Notes under the pieces: generated by a model
Databases searched by the model: none
What the model saw: only the letters and a program-made list of their open reading frames with translations
What the model was told of the DNA's origin: nothing
Source: Planctomycetota bacterium
GTDB lineage: Bacteria; Planctomycetota; PUPC01; DSUN01
DNA: 26,651 nt
Assembly (NCBI GenBank): GCA_016872875.1
Contig: VGYW01000068.1
Coordinates: 1-26,651, forward strand
Reading direction: 5' to 3'
Part shown: positions 14,027 to 22,332 of the stretch, piece after piece
How the letters are laid out: the number at the start of each line of letters is the position of its first letter
How positions within the stretch are numbered: the first letter of the stretch is position 1
Position numbers and translations under genes: made by a program

Positions 14027-15505
14027 ATGGCGACGCCTGACCACCCGAATATCCTGATCCTCTTCGCCGACCAGCTTCGGGCAGATGCGCTCGGCTGCCA
14101 CGGCAATCCCGTGTGCCAGACGCCCCACCTCGATGCCCTCGCCGCGGCGGGCGTGGTGTTCGAGAGCGCCTTCACGCCAAACCCCATCTGCGTCCCCGCC
14201 CGCGCCTCGCTCACGACGGGCAACTACTCGCACCGGGCCACGGGGGTGAAGGACAACGGGGGCCTTATCCGCGACGACCAGCCGCGCATGGCACACCACT
14301 TCGCCGCCCGCGGCTACGCCACCTACGCCTGCGGCAAGCTCCACTACACCCCCTACGCCCCGCCCGGCCAGCCCCGTGTGCTCCACGGGTTCCAGCACTG
14401 CGACCTCACAGAATCAGGCCGCCTCATCAACCAGTATGACCCCAAGGGCACGCTCCGCGGCCTGGAGGACTACCACGACTATCTCGCCGACGCGGGCTGG
14501 GCCGGCTTCAGCCGCGCCCACGGCATCGGCAACAACGACGTGCGGCCCTGCCCAACGCCCCTCCCCGCCGAGCTGCACGTGGACGCCTGGGTGGCCGATT
14601 GCACGATTCGCCGCCTCCGCGAGCACGTGGCGGCGCGGCCGGGACAGCCCTTCCTGCTCTACTGCGGCTTCCCCAAGCCCCACGCCCCGCTCGACCCCCC
14701 GTGTGAATACGTCCGCCGTTACGACGTCCGCGACATCCCGCCGCCCGTCGGCGACGAGACGATGCTCGACGACCGCAACCCCGACATCGCCCGCACCCGC
14801 CGCACCCACGCCCTCGACTCCCTCAGCCCCGCCGCCCGCCGCGTGGCCAAGCTCTACTACTATGCCCTCATCACCCACCAGGACGCCCAGGTCGGTCGCG
14901 TCCTGGCCGCCCTCGACGCCACGGGCGTAGCAGATGACACCATCGTCCTCTTCACCGCCGACCACGGCGACCTGATGGGCGACTTCGGCGGCTTCTTCAA
15001 GGGCAACTTCCTCCAAGGCTCAGTCCACGTCCCCTTCATCCTTCGGACCCCGGGCGGCCCGAAGGGCGCGCGGCGCCGCGAGCTCGTCGGCCTCCAGGAC
15101 GTGTTGCCCACCCTCGCCGCCCTGACCGGTTGCCCCCTCGACGCCGCGGTCCACGGCCTCGACCTCACGGCGGCGCCGGCCCGCGACGTCTTCTACAGCC
15201 AGTGCTTCGACCCTCCGGAGCAATCGGCCATGCTGTTCGACGGGCGGTGGAAGTTCTGCTACGCCCAGGAAGGCCCGACCGAGGAGCTTTACGACTTGGC
15301 CGAGGACCCGCACGAGCTGGTGAATCTAGCCACCCGCCCGGGCGGCGAGGCTCTCGTGAAACCCTGGCGCGAGCGCCTCATCGCCGAGGCCCGCCGCCTG
15401 GGCGACGCGGCCCTCCTCGACGGCGACCGCCTGACCACCGCGCCCCTCGACCGCTCCGCCATCCCCCGCCTCCCCCTTGGCGGCTTCGGCTGGCGATGGT
15501 TCTGA
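14027..15505 (+). CDS. Type I sulfatase (formylglycine-dependent)
   Basis: A 492-residue alkaline-phosphatase-superfamily sulfatase that would hydrolyse sulfate esters. The activation motif C-x-P-x-R is present as CVPAR (C55), the cysteine that is converted to formylglycine, within NPICVPARASLTTGNY. Other active-site positions visible are D15 in FADQLRAD, K104 and H106 in CGKLHYTP, H219 in PKPHAP, D312-H313 in FTADHGD and K325 in FFKGNF. The C-terminal subdomain ends with ELYDLAEDPHELVNLA, typical of the family. Unlike most sulfatases of glycan degraders, there is no signal peptide; the chain begins MATPDHPNILILFADQ at the first catalytic strand. It may act inside the cell, or the true start may have been lost. 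The substrate cannot be told. It converges on the small membrane protein gene at 15582, with a REP-like element between the two stop codons. Confidence 0.85.
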   Translation: MATPDHPNILILFADQLRADALGCHGNPVCQTPHLDALAAAGVVFESAFTPNPICVPARASLTTGNYSHRATGVKDNGGLIRDDQPRMAHHFAARGYATYACGKLHYTPYAPPGQPRVLHGFQHCDLTESGRLINQYDPKGTLRGLEDYHDYLADAGWAGFSRAHGIGNNDVRPCPTPLPAELHVDAWVADCTIRRLREHVAARPGQPFLLYCGFPKPHAPLDPPCEYVRRYDVRDIPPPVGDETMLDDRNPDIARTRRTHALDSLSPAARRVAKLYYYALITHQDAQVGRVLAALDATGVADDTIVLFTADHGDLMGDFGGFFKGNFLQGSVHVPFILRTPGGPKGARRRELVGLQDVLPTLAALTGCPLDAAVHGLDLTAAPARDVFYSQCFDPPEQSAMLFDGRWKFCYAQEGPTEELYDLAEDPHELVNLATRPGGEALVKPWRERLIAEARRLGDAALLDGDRLTTAPLDRSAIPRLPLGGFGWRWF

Positions 15506-15510
15506 GAAAT

Positions 15511-15572
15511 GTAGCCGCAAGCGTCCCGCTTGCGGTCCTCTCCCCCTCGACAAGCGGGACGCTTGTCGCTAC
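15511..15572. repeat. REP/BIME-like inverted hairpin pair, GTAGCCGCAAGCG type
   Basis: GTAG followed by hairpin CCGCAAGCG-TCC-CGCTTGCGG, a C-rich linker, then CGACAAGCG-GGA-CGCTTGTCG followed by CTAC. A near-identical copy in the opposite orientation lies at 24525-24589. It sits between convergent genes and could act as a two-way terminator. Confidence 0.75.
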
Positions 15573-15581
15573 GCGAGAAGG

Positions 15582-16127
15582 TCAATAGGTGAGGACGATT
15601 TTCTCCACCCCCTGGTAGTTGCCCACAGGCAACGCCAACTCCATCTCCTCGCTCGCCGCCAGACCCTTCACCCGCTCGAACGTGTGGCCCAGGAACTTCC
15701 CCTTCTTCGCAAGATACTCGCACCGCACATAGCCGTCCCCCACCGCCTGAAGCACGCGCAGGGCGGGAAACGTCTTATCCGCACGCTCCGCCAGAGGCTC
15801 CAGGTCAGCCTCCGACTGCGGGAACGCCCGCGTACGCCTCAGCGTCAGGACCAGCGACCGCCCGTCCGTCCCCGCCGCCTTGCGTTCCACCTTGAAGTAG
15901 CTCTTGAACGCCTCGGCGTCCACCGCGATCTTCTCCGCGTCCACCGCCTCCTTGCCGGCGAGGAGCCCGAACACCTGCTCCCCACTCAGCCACAGCGCCG
16001 CCAGCGCCCCCAGCAGCCCTGCGGCCAGAATGCTCGCCGCCACAATCGCCCCCAGCCCCGCGCGGCGATGGCGCTTCCCGGTCGGCGGAGTTTCCACCTC
16101 GTGAGACTCGTGAGCTGCGTCGGGCAC
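15582..16127 (-). CDS. Hypothetical single-pass membrane protein
   Basis: I do not recognise this protein of about 181 residues. It has a short polar N-terminus rich in His, Arg and Lys, one transmembrane helix (about residues 24-47, GAIVAASILAAGLLGALAALWL) and a soluble C-terminal domain of about 130 residues. That domain has alternating strands such as SLVLTLRRTRAFPQ, GDGYVRCEYLAKKG and EEMELALPVGNYQGVEKIVLTY. The positive-inside rule places the C-terminal domain outside the cytoplasm. A GTG at 16133 is possible, but GGGGGAG (16133-16139 on the reverse strand) lies 5 bases before the GTG at 16127, which I prefer. It follows malQ on the same strand with a gap of about 78 bases, so co-transcription is possible, but nothing ties it to glucan metabolism. 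Confidence 0.6.
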   Translation of the reverse strand: MPDAAHESHEVETPPTGKRHRRAGLGAIVAASILAAGLLGALAALWLSGEQVFGLLAGKEAVDAEKIAVDAEAFKSYFKVERKAAGTDGRSLVLTLRRTRAFPQSEADLEPLAERADKTFPALRVLQAVGDGYVRCEYLAKKGKFLGHTFERVKGLAASEEMELALPVGNYQGVEKIVLTY

Positions 16128-16204
16128 AATCACTCCCCCAGGCCATGTTCACCACGTGGCGTCCGCGGCCGCGAGGCACTATCCTACCAACTTGTCCCGC
16201 CCTG

Positions 16205-17758
16205 TCAAGGCCGACCCGCCACTGGTCCGCCAATTCCGGGGGCGGCCTCGTCGGGCTTGGGGACGTGTTTGCGGCCGTAGGTGAGGGCCAGGTCGAGGAG
16301 GCGGCCGCGGAGGTCGGGGGTGAGAGCACTCTCGCGGAAGCGCCAGGTCCAGTTGCCCGCCGCCTTGCCGGGGGTGTTCATGCGGGCCTCGCCGCCGAGG
16401 GCGAGAACGTCTTGAAGGGGCACGATGGCCACGTCGGCGACGGAGGCGTAGGCGAGGCGGGCGAGCGCCCAGTTGATCGGCTCTGAGAGCGGGCCGAGGT
16501 AGCGGTGCAACGCCGCCTTCTCCTTCGCGTCGCGGGTGTGATACCAGCCGAGGGTGGTGTCGTTGTCGTGGGTGCCGGTGTAGGCGATGCAGTTCGGCTC
16601 GTAGTTGTGGGGCAGGTAGGGGTGCGTGGCGTCGGTGGTGAAGGCGAATTGGAGGACTTTCATGCCAGGGAGGTGGAAGCGCTTGCGGAGGGCGTGGACG
16701 TCGGGGGTGATGAGGCCGAGGTCTTCGGCGATGATGGGGAGTTCGCCGAGGGCGGCCTCGAGGGCTCTGAAGAGCTTGGCGCCCGGCCCCTTGACCCATT
16801 TGCCTTTGATGGCGGTCGGCTCGCCGGCGGGCACCTCCCAATAGGCAGCGAAGCCGCGGAAGTGGTCGAGGCGGACGATGTCCACGGTGCGAAGTGTCTG
16901 GCGGAAGCGGCGGACCCACCAGGCATAGCCGTCGGCGGCCATCGCGTCCCAGCGGCAGAGCGGGTTGCCCCAGAGCTGGCCGGTCTTGCTGAAGTAGTCG
17001 GGGGGGACGCCCGCGACGACGGTGGGCCCCAGGTCGGGGCCGAGGAAGAAGAGGTCGGGGTGCGCCCACACGTCGGCGCTGTCGAAGGCGACGAAGATAG
17101 GGATGTCGCCGACGATGCGGACCCCCTTCGCGTTCGCGTGGCGCTTCAGGTCGTCCCACTGGCGGAAGAACTGGTATTGGAGGTATTGGTGGAGGAACAC
17201 GGTGTCGTCGAGGCGGCGGCGGGCGTCGGCTAGCGCGGCGGGCTTGCGGGCGGCGAGGGGGGGCTCCCAGGCGTTCCACACGGCGCCGCCGTGGGCGTCC
17301 TTGAGGGCGCGGAAGAGCGCGTAGTCGTCCAGCCAGTCGCCATTCTCGGCGCAGAAGCGGTCGAAGGCGGCCCGCCGCTCGCCCTTTGCGTCTTGGCGGA
17401 AGCGCTGGGCGGCGCGGGGGAAGACCTCGTTTCGCCAACTGTAGACCCAGCCGAAGTCCACGTGGTCCTCGGGGAAGGGCGGGGCGGCGGCCAGCTCGGA
17501 CGCCTCAATGTCGCCCTCGGAGGCCAGCCAGTCGAGGTTGAGCAGGAACGGGTTGCCTGCGAAGGCGGAGAAGCAGGCGTAGGGCGAATCGCCGTAGCCC
17601 GTGGGGCCGAGGGGGAGAATCTGCCAGAGCGACTGGCCGCTCTCGGCCAGGAAGTCGGCGAAGCGTTGCGCAGCGTAGCCCAGCTCGCCGATGCCGTAGC
17701 GGCCGGGGAGCGAGGTGGGATGCAACAGAATGCCCGCGGAGCGGGGGAAACGCATCAT
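16205..17758 (-). CDS. malQ: 4-alpha-glucanotransferase (amylomaltase, GH77)
   Basis: A 517-residue cytoplasmic enzyme that transfers alpha-1,4-glucan chains between maltooligosaccharides or to glucose, used in maltodextrin and glycogen turnover. The N-terminus RSAGILLHPTSLPGRYGIGELG and the segment QILPLGPTGYGDSPYACFSAFAGNP are GH77 signatures. Catalytic residues are visible: nucleophile D298 in VRLDHFRGF, acid/base E345 in IIAEDLG, and the transition-state stabiliser D398 in GTHDND. The length is normal for bacterial MalQ. The start could be either of two adjacent ATGs (17758 or 17755). It is read toward the small membrane protein gene; no other maltose or glycogen genes are in the window. 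Its upstream region is filled by palindromic repeats. Confidence 0.93.
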   Translation of the reverse strand: MMRFPRSAGILLHPTSLPGRYGIGELGYAAQRFADFLAESGQSLWQILPLGPTGYGDSPYACFSAFAGNPFLLNLDWLASEGDIEASELAAAPPFPEDHVDFGWVYSWRNEVFPRAAQRFRQDAKGERRAAFDRFCAENGDWLDDYALFRALKDAHGGAVWNAWEPPLAARKPAALADARRRLDDTVFLHQYLQYQFFRQWDDLKRHANAKGVRIVGDIPIFVAFDSADVWAHPDLFFLGPDLGPTVVAGVPPDYFSKTGQLWGNPLCRWDAMAADGYAWWVRRFRQTLRTVDIVRLDHFRGFAAYWEVPAGEPTAIKGKWVKGPGAKLFRALEAALGELPIIAEDLGLITPDVHALRKRFHLPGMKVLQFAFTTDATHPYLPHNYEPNCIAYTGTHDNDTTLGWYHTRDAKEKAALHRYLGPLSEPINWALARLAYASVADVAIVPLQDVLALGGEARMNTPGKAAGNWTWRFRESALTPDLRGRLLDLALTYGRKHVPKPDEAAPGIGGPVAGRP

Positions 17759-17772
17759 GGCCTCCTGTTCGT

Positions 17773-17929
17773 GTTCGTAGTGCGGGCTTCAGCCCGTATC
17801 CTGGCAGCCACGAGCCGCGAGCTGCGAGCGTCGAGCCAGAGAGAAGAGGCATCTCCTGTTGTTGCCCGAAGCTCGCGGCTCGGCGCTCGCCGCTCGAAGC
17901 TCCTACGGCCTGAAGGCCGCACTCCGAAC
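17773..17929. repeat. Nested REP-like palindrome between malQ and the oxidoreductase gene
   Basis: GTTCGTAGTGCGGGCTTCAG at the left faces TACGGCCTGAAGGCCGCACT and CCGAAC at the right, the same GTAG-type hairpin unit as at 8134 and 22333. Between them a GAGCCGCGAGC-rich stretch and its reverse complement GCTCGCGGCTC form another imperfect inverted pair. It lies in the divergent leader of malQ. Confidence 0.65.
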
Positions 17930-17981
17930 TCCGAACTGACCCGCCTATGATACGGGTTGCGGCGTTCGGTGCAAGGCAGGC

Positions 17982-18009
17982 TTGACTGGGGCGGGCCGAT
18001 GACTATGAT
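17982..18009 (+). promoter_or_regulatory. Sigma70-type promoter of the oxidoreductase operon
   Basis: TTGACT (17982-17987), a 16-base spacer and TATGAT (18004-18009). The start codon follows 79 bases after the -10 box, leaving a leader that contains the ATTCCAGATT repeats. Confidence 0.6.
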
Positions 18010-18027
18010 GGGCGGACGCTGAAGCGG

Positions 18028-18060
18028 CATTCCAGATGCCACATTCCAGATTCCAGATTC
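18028..18060. repeat. ATTCCAGATT repeat cluster in the oxidoreductase leader
   Basis: CATTCCAGATGCCACATTCC followed by AGATTCCAGATTC: three spaced copies of an ATTCCAGAT unit. A related cluster occurs at 19418-19451 ahead of the next gene. Confidence 0.6.
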
Positions 18061-18087
18061 GGGACGAACCGGGACGGAGAGCAAGGG

Positions 18088-19416
18088 ATGAATGAGAGCA
18101 AGGGATCGGTGAGTCGGCGAGGCTTCCTCCAGGGCGCAGCCACGGCGGCCGCGGCGTTCGCCGTGGTGCCGCGCCACGTCCTCGGCGGCGAGGGGCAGCC
18201 GGTCCCGCCCAGCGAGGTCTTCACCTGCGGCCTCATCGCCTGCGGAAGCCAGGCGGGCGAGGACCTCAGGTCGTATATGAAGGATTGGGGCGCCCAGTTC
18301 AGGCTCCTCGCCGCGGCGGATGTCCACTACGGCCGCCTCGCCTCAAAGAAGCTCGTGGAGTACGTCGGCTTCACCACGCCCACGAAGGAGGGCGAGAAGC
18401 CGCAGATTCAGGAGAGGCCAGCCGAGCACGTCGAGCGCTACACCGACTGGCGCCGCGTGATCGAGCGGAAGGACATTGACATCGTGTCCATCGCCACTCC
18501 GCCGCACTGGCACGCGCTGATGTGCATCGCGGCGGCCCAGGCTGGGAAGGACATCCTTTGCGAGAAGCCGATGACGCGCTTCATCGCCGAGGGCCGCGCC
18601 GTCGTCACCGCCGTCAAGCGCTATCGCCGCGTCTTCCAGATCGGCACCACCGGCCGCTTCGGCGCCGCCAGAAGCCCGCACAGCCGCCAAATCCACAAGA
18701 TCATGCGCAGCGGCCTCCTCGGCAACAACTGCCAGGGCGTCTACATCCAGAACGGCGGCTTCCCCATCAAACGCTACTGCGGCCTCGTCAACGCCGTGCC
18801 CGAGCCCACGCCGAAGGACCTGGACTGGGATATGTACTGCGGCCCCTCCCCCGTCCGCCCCTACCACCACGACCGCTTCGGTTGGAACCATCGCTTCTAC
18901 TGGGACTATGAGGGCGGCGCCCTGGCCGACTTCGCCCAGCACCACATGGACCCCTTCCAGTGGATCTACGGCAAGGACGACACCAGTCCCGTCGAGATCG
19001 AATCCTCCGCCCCGCCCGCACACCCCGAGTGCTGCACCCCCTGGGCCTGGGTGGAACTCAAGTATGCGGACGGCCTGACGCTCGTGCTCGAAGGCAAGGA
19101 GTGGGGCCAGCGCTACGACCGCAAGAAGGAGCGGCGCGTGGACATCAGCGACCTCGACGCCGAGGGCCAGAAGAAGCTGGCCGAGCTGCCCGACCCCGAG
19201 CCACTCCTCACCTTCCCTGAGGCCGTCCGCCAGCGCAAGGAATCGGGCGGCCACGTCGAGGCCGCCCACCGCGCCATCACCATCGCCCACCTCGCCAACA
19301 TCTCCATCCGCCTCGGACGCAAGATCAGATACGACCCCGTGAAGGAGGAAGCCATCGGCGACGACGTGGCCAACCGCCTCGTCTATCAGCCCATGCGCGA
19401 GCCGTGGCACCTATGA
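18088..19416 (+). CDS. Tat-exported Gfo/Idh/MocA family oxidoreductase
   Basis: A 442-residue protein with a twin-arginine signal (SRRGFLQGA, residues 9-17, then a hydrophobic Ala-rich stretch to about 29), so it is folded with its cofactor in the cytoplasm before export. The NAD(P)-binding Rossmann domain follows. Its first strand TCGLIACGSQAG lacks the usual G-x-G-x-x-G in perfect form, while DIVSIATPPHWHALMCIAAAQAGKDILCEKPM carries the family's E-K-P motif (159-161). The C-terminal alpha/beta domain includes YWDYEGGALADFAQHHMDPFQW, which holds the usual Asp-x-x-x-His arrangement. Relatives oxidise or rearrange sugars; the substrate is unknown. It opens a same-strand run with the HEAT-type, URO-D and DUF6602 genes at gaps of 54, 25 and 10 bases. 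Confidence 0.88.
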   Translation: MNESKGSVSRRGFLQGAATAAAAFAVVPRHVLGGEGQPVPPSEVFTCGLIACGSQAGEDLRSYMKDWGAQFRLLAAADVHYGRLASKKLVEYVGFTTPTKEGEKPQIQERPAEHVERYTDWRRVIERKDIDIVSIATPPHWHALMCIAAAQAGKDILCEKPMTRFIAEGRAVVTAVKRYRRVFQIGTTGRFGAARSPHSRQIHKIMRSGLLGNNCQGVYIQNGGFPIKRYCGLVNAVPEPTPKDLDWDMYCGPSPVRPYHHDRFGWNHRFYWDYEGGALADFAQHHMDPFQWIYGKDDTSPVEIESSAPPAHPECCTPWAWVELKYADGLTLVLEGKEWGQRYDRKKERRVDISDLDAEGQKKLAELPDPEPLLTFPEAVRQRKESGGHVEAAHRAITIAHLANISIRLGRKIRYDPVKEEAIGDDVANRLVYQPMREPWHL

Positions 19417-19417
19417 G

Positions 19418-19451
19418 GCATCCCAGATTCCGAATCCCAGATTCCAGATTG
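19418..19451. repeat. CAGATTCC repeat cluster between the oxidoreductase and HEAT genes
   Basis: GCATCCCAGATTCCGAATCC followed by CAGATTCCAGATT, related to 18028-18060. It lies directly after the oxidoreductase stop codon. Confidence 0.6.
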
Positions 19452-19470
19452 CAGAACAAGGAGAGCGCAG

Positions 19471-20328
19471 ATGCCCGCATCCGAGCAACTGAAGGCCCTG
19501 GTTGAGCAAATCCCCGATCACGACAAGGGCGGCTCATACGTCAACCTCACGCCCGAGCTGGGCGAGGCCATGCGTAAGCTCGCCGCCGAAATCCTCAAGG
19601 GCGGACGCGACAACGTGCTCGGCCTCATTGACATGCTGGCCGAGCCGAAGGTCGGCGAGCCGATCAAGGACATCAAGCCCCACTACGCCCTCCACATGCT
19701 GGCCGTCCAGGTGACGGACGGAAGCGACGACAAGGCCCGCGCCGAGGTCGCCCTCGCCCTCGCCTCCCAGCTCGGCGGCGACAGGCCCAAGGCCATCCAG
19801 AAGTACCTCATCCAGGAAATCCAGGTCTGCGGCGGCAAGGAGGTCGTCGAGTCCCTCGGCAAGATGCTCCTCGACCCCGAGCTGTGCGACGACGCGGCCC
19901 GCGCCCTGGCCGCCATCAAGGACGGCGCTCCCGAGGTCCTCCTCGCCGCACTCCCCAAAGTCCAGGGCAGCGGCCGCCTCAGCGTGGTGAAAAAGCTCGC
20001 CGTCCTCAAGTGCGGGAAGGCGGCGGACGCCTTCAAGCAAGCGCTGGCCGACGCCGACCCCGACCTCCGCATCGCAGGCGGCTGGGCCCTCGCCCGCATC
20101 GCCGACGCCTCGGCCGCGGACGCCCTCCTCAAGGCCGCCGACGCCGCGAAGGACTGGCTCCGCATCAACCTCACCGACGCCGCCATGTCCCTTGCCGAGG
20201 CCCTCGTCGCCGCGGGCAAGAAGCCCGAGGCCGCGGCCATCTACGCCCACATAGCCAAGACCCGCACCGACCCGGCCGAGAAACACCTCAAGGAGGCCGC
20301 CGAGCGCGGCCTAGCCGCCGCGAAGTAG
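19471..20328 (+). CDS. HEAT-repeat-type helical protein
   Basis: A 285-residue soluble, Ala-rich, all-helical protein. Repeating two-helix units of about 30 residues run from about 70 to 250, for example CDDAARALAAIKDGAPEVLL, KAADAFKQALADADPDLRIAGGWALARI and ASAADALLKAADAAKDWLRINLTDAAMSLAEAL. They resemble HEAT or PBS-lyase-like repeats, which serve as protein-binding scaffolds. The last segment (KKPEAAAIYAHIAKTRTDPAEKHLKEAAERGLAA) looks TPR-like. There is no signal peptide and no catalytic motif. ATG 19471 follows an AAGGAGAG Shine-Dalgarno. Similar small HEAT proteins are common next to Gfo/Idh/MocA oxidoreductases in planctomycete-like genomes; the partner is unknown. Confidence 0.75.
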   Translation: MPASEQLKALVEQIPDHDKGGSYVNLTPELGEAMRKLAAEILKGGRDNVLGLIDMLAEPKVGEPIKDIKPHYALHMLAVQVTDGSDDKARAEVALALASQLGGDRPKAIQKYLIQEIQVCGGKEVVESLGKMLLDPELCDDAARALAAIKDGAPEVLLAALPKVQGSGRLSVVKKLAVLKCGKAADAFKQALADADPDLRIAGGWALARIADASAADALLKAADAAKDWLRINLTDAAMSLAEALVAAGKKPEAAAIYAHIAKTRTDPAEKHLKEAAERGLAAAK

Positions 20329-20353
20329 CGAAGCGTCACGGGAGGGAGTCCTC

Positions 20354-21442
20354 ATGGCACTGGACTCTCGTCAACGGGTCGCCCTTGCCCTGGCTCATCG
20401 AGAGCCGGACCGCGTGCCCATTGACTACTGGGCCACGCCAGAGATCACGGCGCGGCTGCTTCGCCACTTTGGCCTCTCGTCCGAGGAGCAGCTTCTCCAG
20501 CACTTTGACGTGGACTTCCGCTACATTGACGGCCCCCGCTACATCGGGCCGCCGTCAGACCCTGGCCGCAACGAGGACCACTGGGGCGTCCCGCGCGTCC
20601 GAGTCCACGTCGGCTCGGGCGACAGGGCCACCTCGTATTGGGAGGTCGTCCAGTTCCCGCTCCAGCGCGCCGCCTCGGTCGAGGAGGTGCTCGCCTACCC
20701 GAAGTGGCCCAGCCCCGACGCCTTCGACTACGGCGTCGTGCGGGACCAGGCGGCCGCGGCGCGGCGGACCGGCAAGGTCGTGGTTTTCATGGGTGACCGC
20801 CTGAACCGCTGCGCGCAGCTCAAGCCGGCCATGTACCTCCGCGGAGTCGAGCAAATCCTCCTCGACTTCGCCCTGAACCCCGACATCGCCGAAGCCATCA
20901 TCGGGCGCGTCGCCGCGTTCTACCTGGAGTACACGCGCCGCACGCTCGAGGCCGCGGGCGGCGCGATAGACGTCTTCATGATGGGCGACGACTTCGGCAC
21001 ACAGACCGGCCCTCTCCTCTCCCCCGACATGTGGCGGAGCTTCCTGCGGCCGGGCTTCAAGGCTTTCATTGACCTCGCGAAGCGCCACGGCTGCACAGTC
21101 GCCCACCACTCGTGCGGCGCCATCCGCCCCCTCATCCCCGACCTCATCGAGTGCGGCCTCGACATCCTCAACCCCATCCAGCCCGAGGCGAGCGACATGG
21201 ACCCCCGCGAGCTGAAGCGGGCCTTCGGCGACCGCCTTTGCTTCCACGGGGGCGTCTCCATCCAGCGCGCGCTCCCCTTCGGCACCCCCGACGACGTCCG
21301 CCGCGAGGTCGCCGAGCGCTTCGACGCCCTCGCCCCCGGCGGCGGCTTCATCGCCTGCACCGCCCACAACCTCCAGGCCGACGTCTCCCTCGCCAACACC
21401 CTGGCCCTCTTCGATGCCTACCGCACCCTCGGCCGCTATTGA
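20354..21442 (+). CDS. Uroporphyrinogen decarboxylase family protein (methyltransferase-type)
   Basis: A 362-residue TIM-barrel protein of the URO-D superfamily. The N-terminus SRQRVALALAHREPDRVPIDYW is characteristic of the MtaA/CmuA-like and catabolic branch, not of haem-synthesis HemE. The segment GCTVAHHSCGAIRPLIPDLI (His and Cys near 252-254) resembles the zinc-site region of corrinoid or coenzyme M methyltransferases. LNPIQPEASDMDP and LCFHGGVSIQRALPFGTPDDV are standard late-barrel motifs. HemE function is unlikely because the HemE N-terminal arginine motif is not seen. A role in demethylation of methylated or methoxylated compounds is plausible but unproven, since no corrinoid protein gene is nearby. 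GGAGGGAG precedes ATG 20354. Confidence 0.85.
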   Translation: MALDSRQRVALALAHREPDRVPIDYWATPEITARLLRHFGLSSEEQLLQHFDVDFRYIDGPRYIGPPSDPGRNEDHWGVPRVRVHVGSGDRATSYWEVVQFPLQRAASVEEVLAYPKWPSPDAFDYGVVRDQAAAARRTGKVVVFMGDRLNRCAQLKPAMYLRGVEQILLDFALNPDIAEAIIGRVAAFYLEYTRRTLEAAGGAIDVFMMGDDFGTQTGPLLSPDMWRSFLRPGFKAFIDLAKRHGCTVAHHSCGAIRPLIPDLIECGLDILNPIQPEASDMDPRELKRAFGDRLCFHGGVSIQRALPFGTPDDVRREVAERFDALAPGGGFIACTAHNLQADVSLANTLALFDAYRTLGRY

Positions 21443-21452
21443 GGAGTTCCAC

Positions 21453-22322
21453 ATGGCCCAGTATCTTCGCCCCTTTGACCTCGCGACGCGTTTTCGCGCC
21501 TTGAGCCGTGAGATGCGCGCCCGCTTCGAGGCCGCGCGCGTCGGCGGCAAGCACTCCATCGAGAAGGGCATGCGCGTCGAACAGGTCCTCCGCGACTTCC
21601 TCGTCGCCCACCTGCCCGCCCGCTACGGCGTCTCCCGCGGCGAAATCGCCGCCCACAACGGCCAGCTCAGCCACCAGGTGGACATCGTGATCTACGACGC
21701 CCTCGACGCCCCCCTCCTCTCCCACACCGACACCTCGACTATCTTCCCCGCCGAGGCCGTCTACGCCGCCATCGAGGTCAAGCGCGTCATCCAGCGCTCC
21801 GACATTGACGTCATCGTCGAGAACATCGCCTCCGTCAAGGCCCTCCCCCGTTCGGCCATCGTCCGCGAGCACGAGGGCCACCGCCTCCGCAGCATCCACC
21901 GCGAGAACCCCGCCATCTTCGGCGCCGCCTTCGCCTTCGGCGGAGGCAAGATCAAGCAGACCCTCGTCCCCCGCCTCCACCGCGACCACAGCCGCATCCC
22001 GCGCAGCCAGTGGACCGACTGCATCTGCATCCTCGACAAGGGCCTCATCTACCACTTCGCGCGCGACGAGGAGTCGGGACAGTATGGCCCAGGCTTCATC
22101 AACCCCTTCAGCATCCTGGGCTGCTACGAGTCGGGCGAGGACAGCCTGCTCTTGTTCTACCTCTTCCTCATGGCCCAGCTCAGTGCCCGCAGCCTCTTCC
22201 CGCCGAGGCTCGAGAGCTACGCCGCCGCCTACCACCCGCCCGTCGCCGACCTCTACGTCCCCTCCCTTGCCGCCCCGCCGGGCGTGCTCCCGCGGCCGGA
22301 GGAAGACGACGACGACGACTGA
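21453..22322 (+). CDS. DUF6602 family protein with nuclease-like motif
   Basis: A 289-residue protein of the DUF6602 type. It has an N-terminal helical part (RFRALSREMRARFEAAR), then HSIEKGMRVEQVLRDFLVAHLPARYGVSRGEI, QVDIVIYD (D77) and AVYAAIEVKR (E108, K110). This glutamate, D, E-x-K pattern matches the PD-(D/E)XK nuclease fold; that it cleaves nucleic acid is inference. The C-terminus is very acidic (EEDDDDD). ATG 21453 has GAGGAG 6 bases upstream, overlapping the stop of the URO-D gene, so it is translationally linked to the operon. The longer frame from 21414 runs inside the previous gene and is rejected. A nuclease-like protein in a metabolic operon is odd; it may belong functionally with the conflict-type genes downstream. 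Confidence 0.75.
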   Translation: MAQYLRPFDLATRFRALSREMRARFEAARVGGKHSIEKGMRVEQVLRDFLVAHLPARYGVSRGEIAAHNGQLSHQVDIVIYDALDAPLLSHTDTSTIFPAEAVYAAIEVKRVIQRSDIDVIVENIASVKALPRSAIVREHEGHRLRSIHRENPAIFGAAFAFGGGKIKQTLVPRLHRDHSRIPRSQWTDCICILDKGLIYHFARDEESGQYGPGFINPFSILGCYESGEDSLLLFYLFLMAQLSARSLFPPRLESYAAAYHPPVADLYVPSLAAPPGVLPRPEEDDDDD

Positions 22323-22332
22323 TCCCATCCTG

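Noticed and set aside
15477..16280. Plus-strand open frame containing the KRPACG peptide
   Set aside because: It starts inside the sulfatase, runs through the REP-like element and then antisense to the membrane protein gene; the peptide is repeat-derived.
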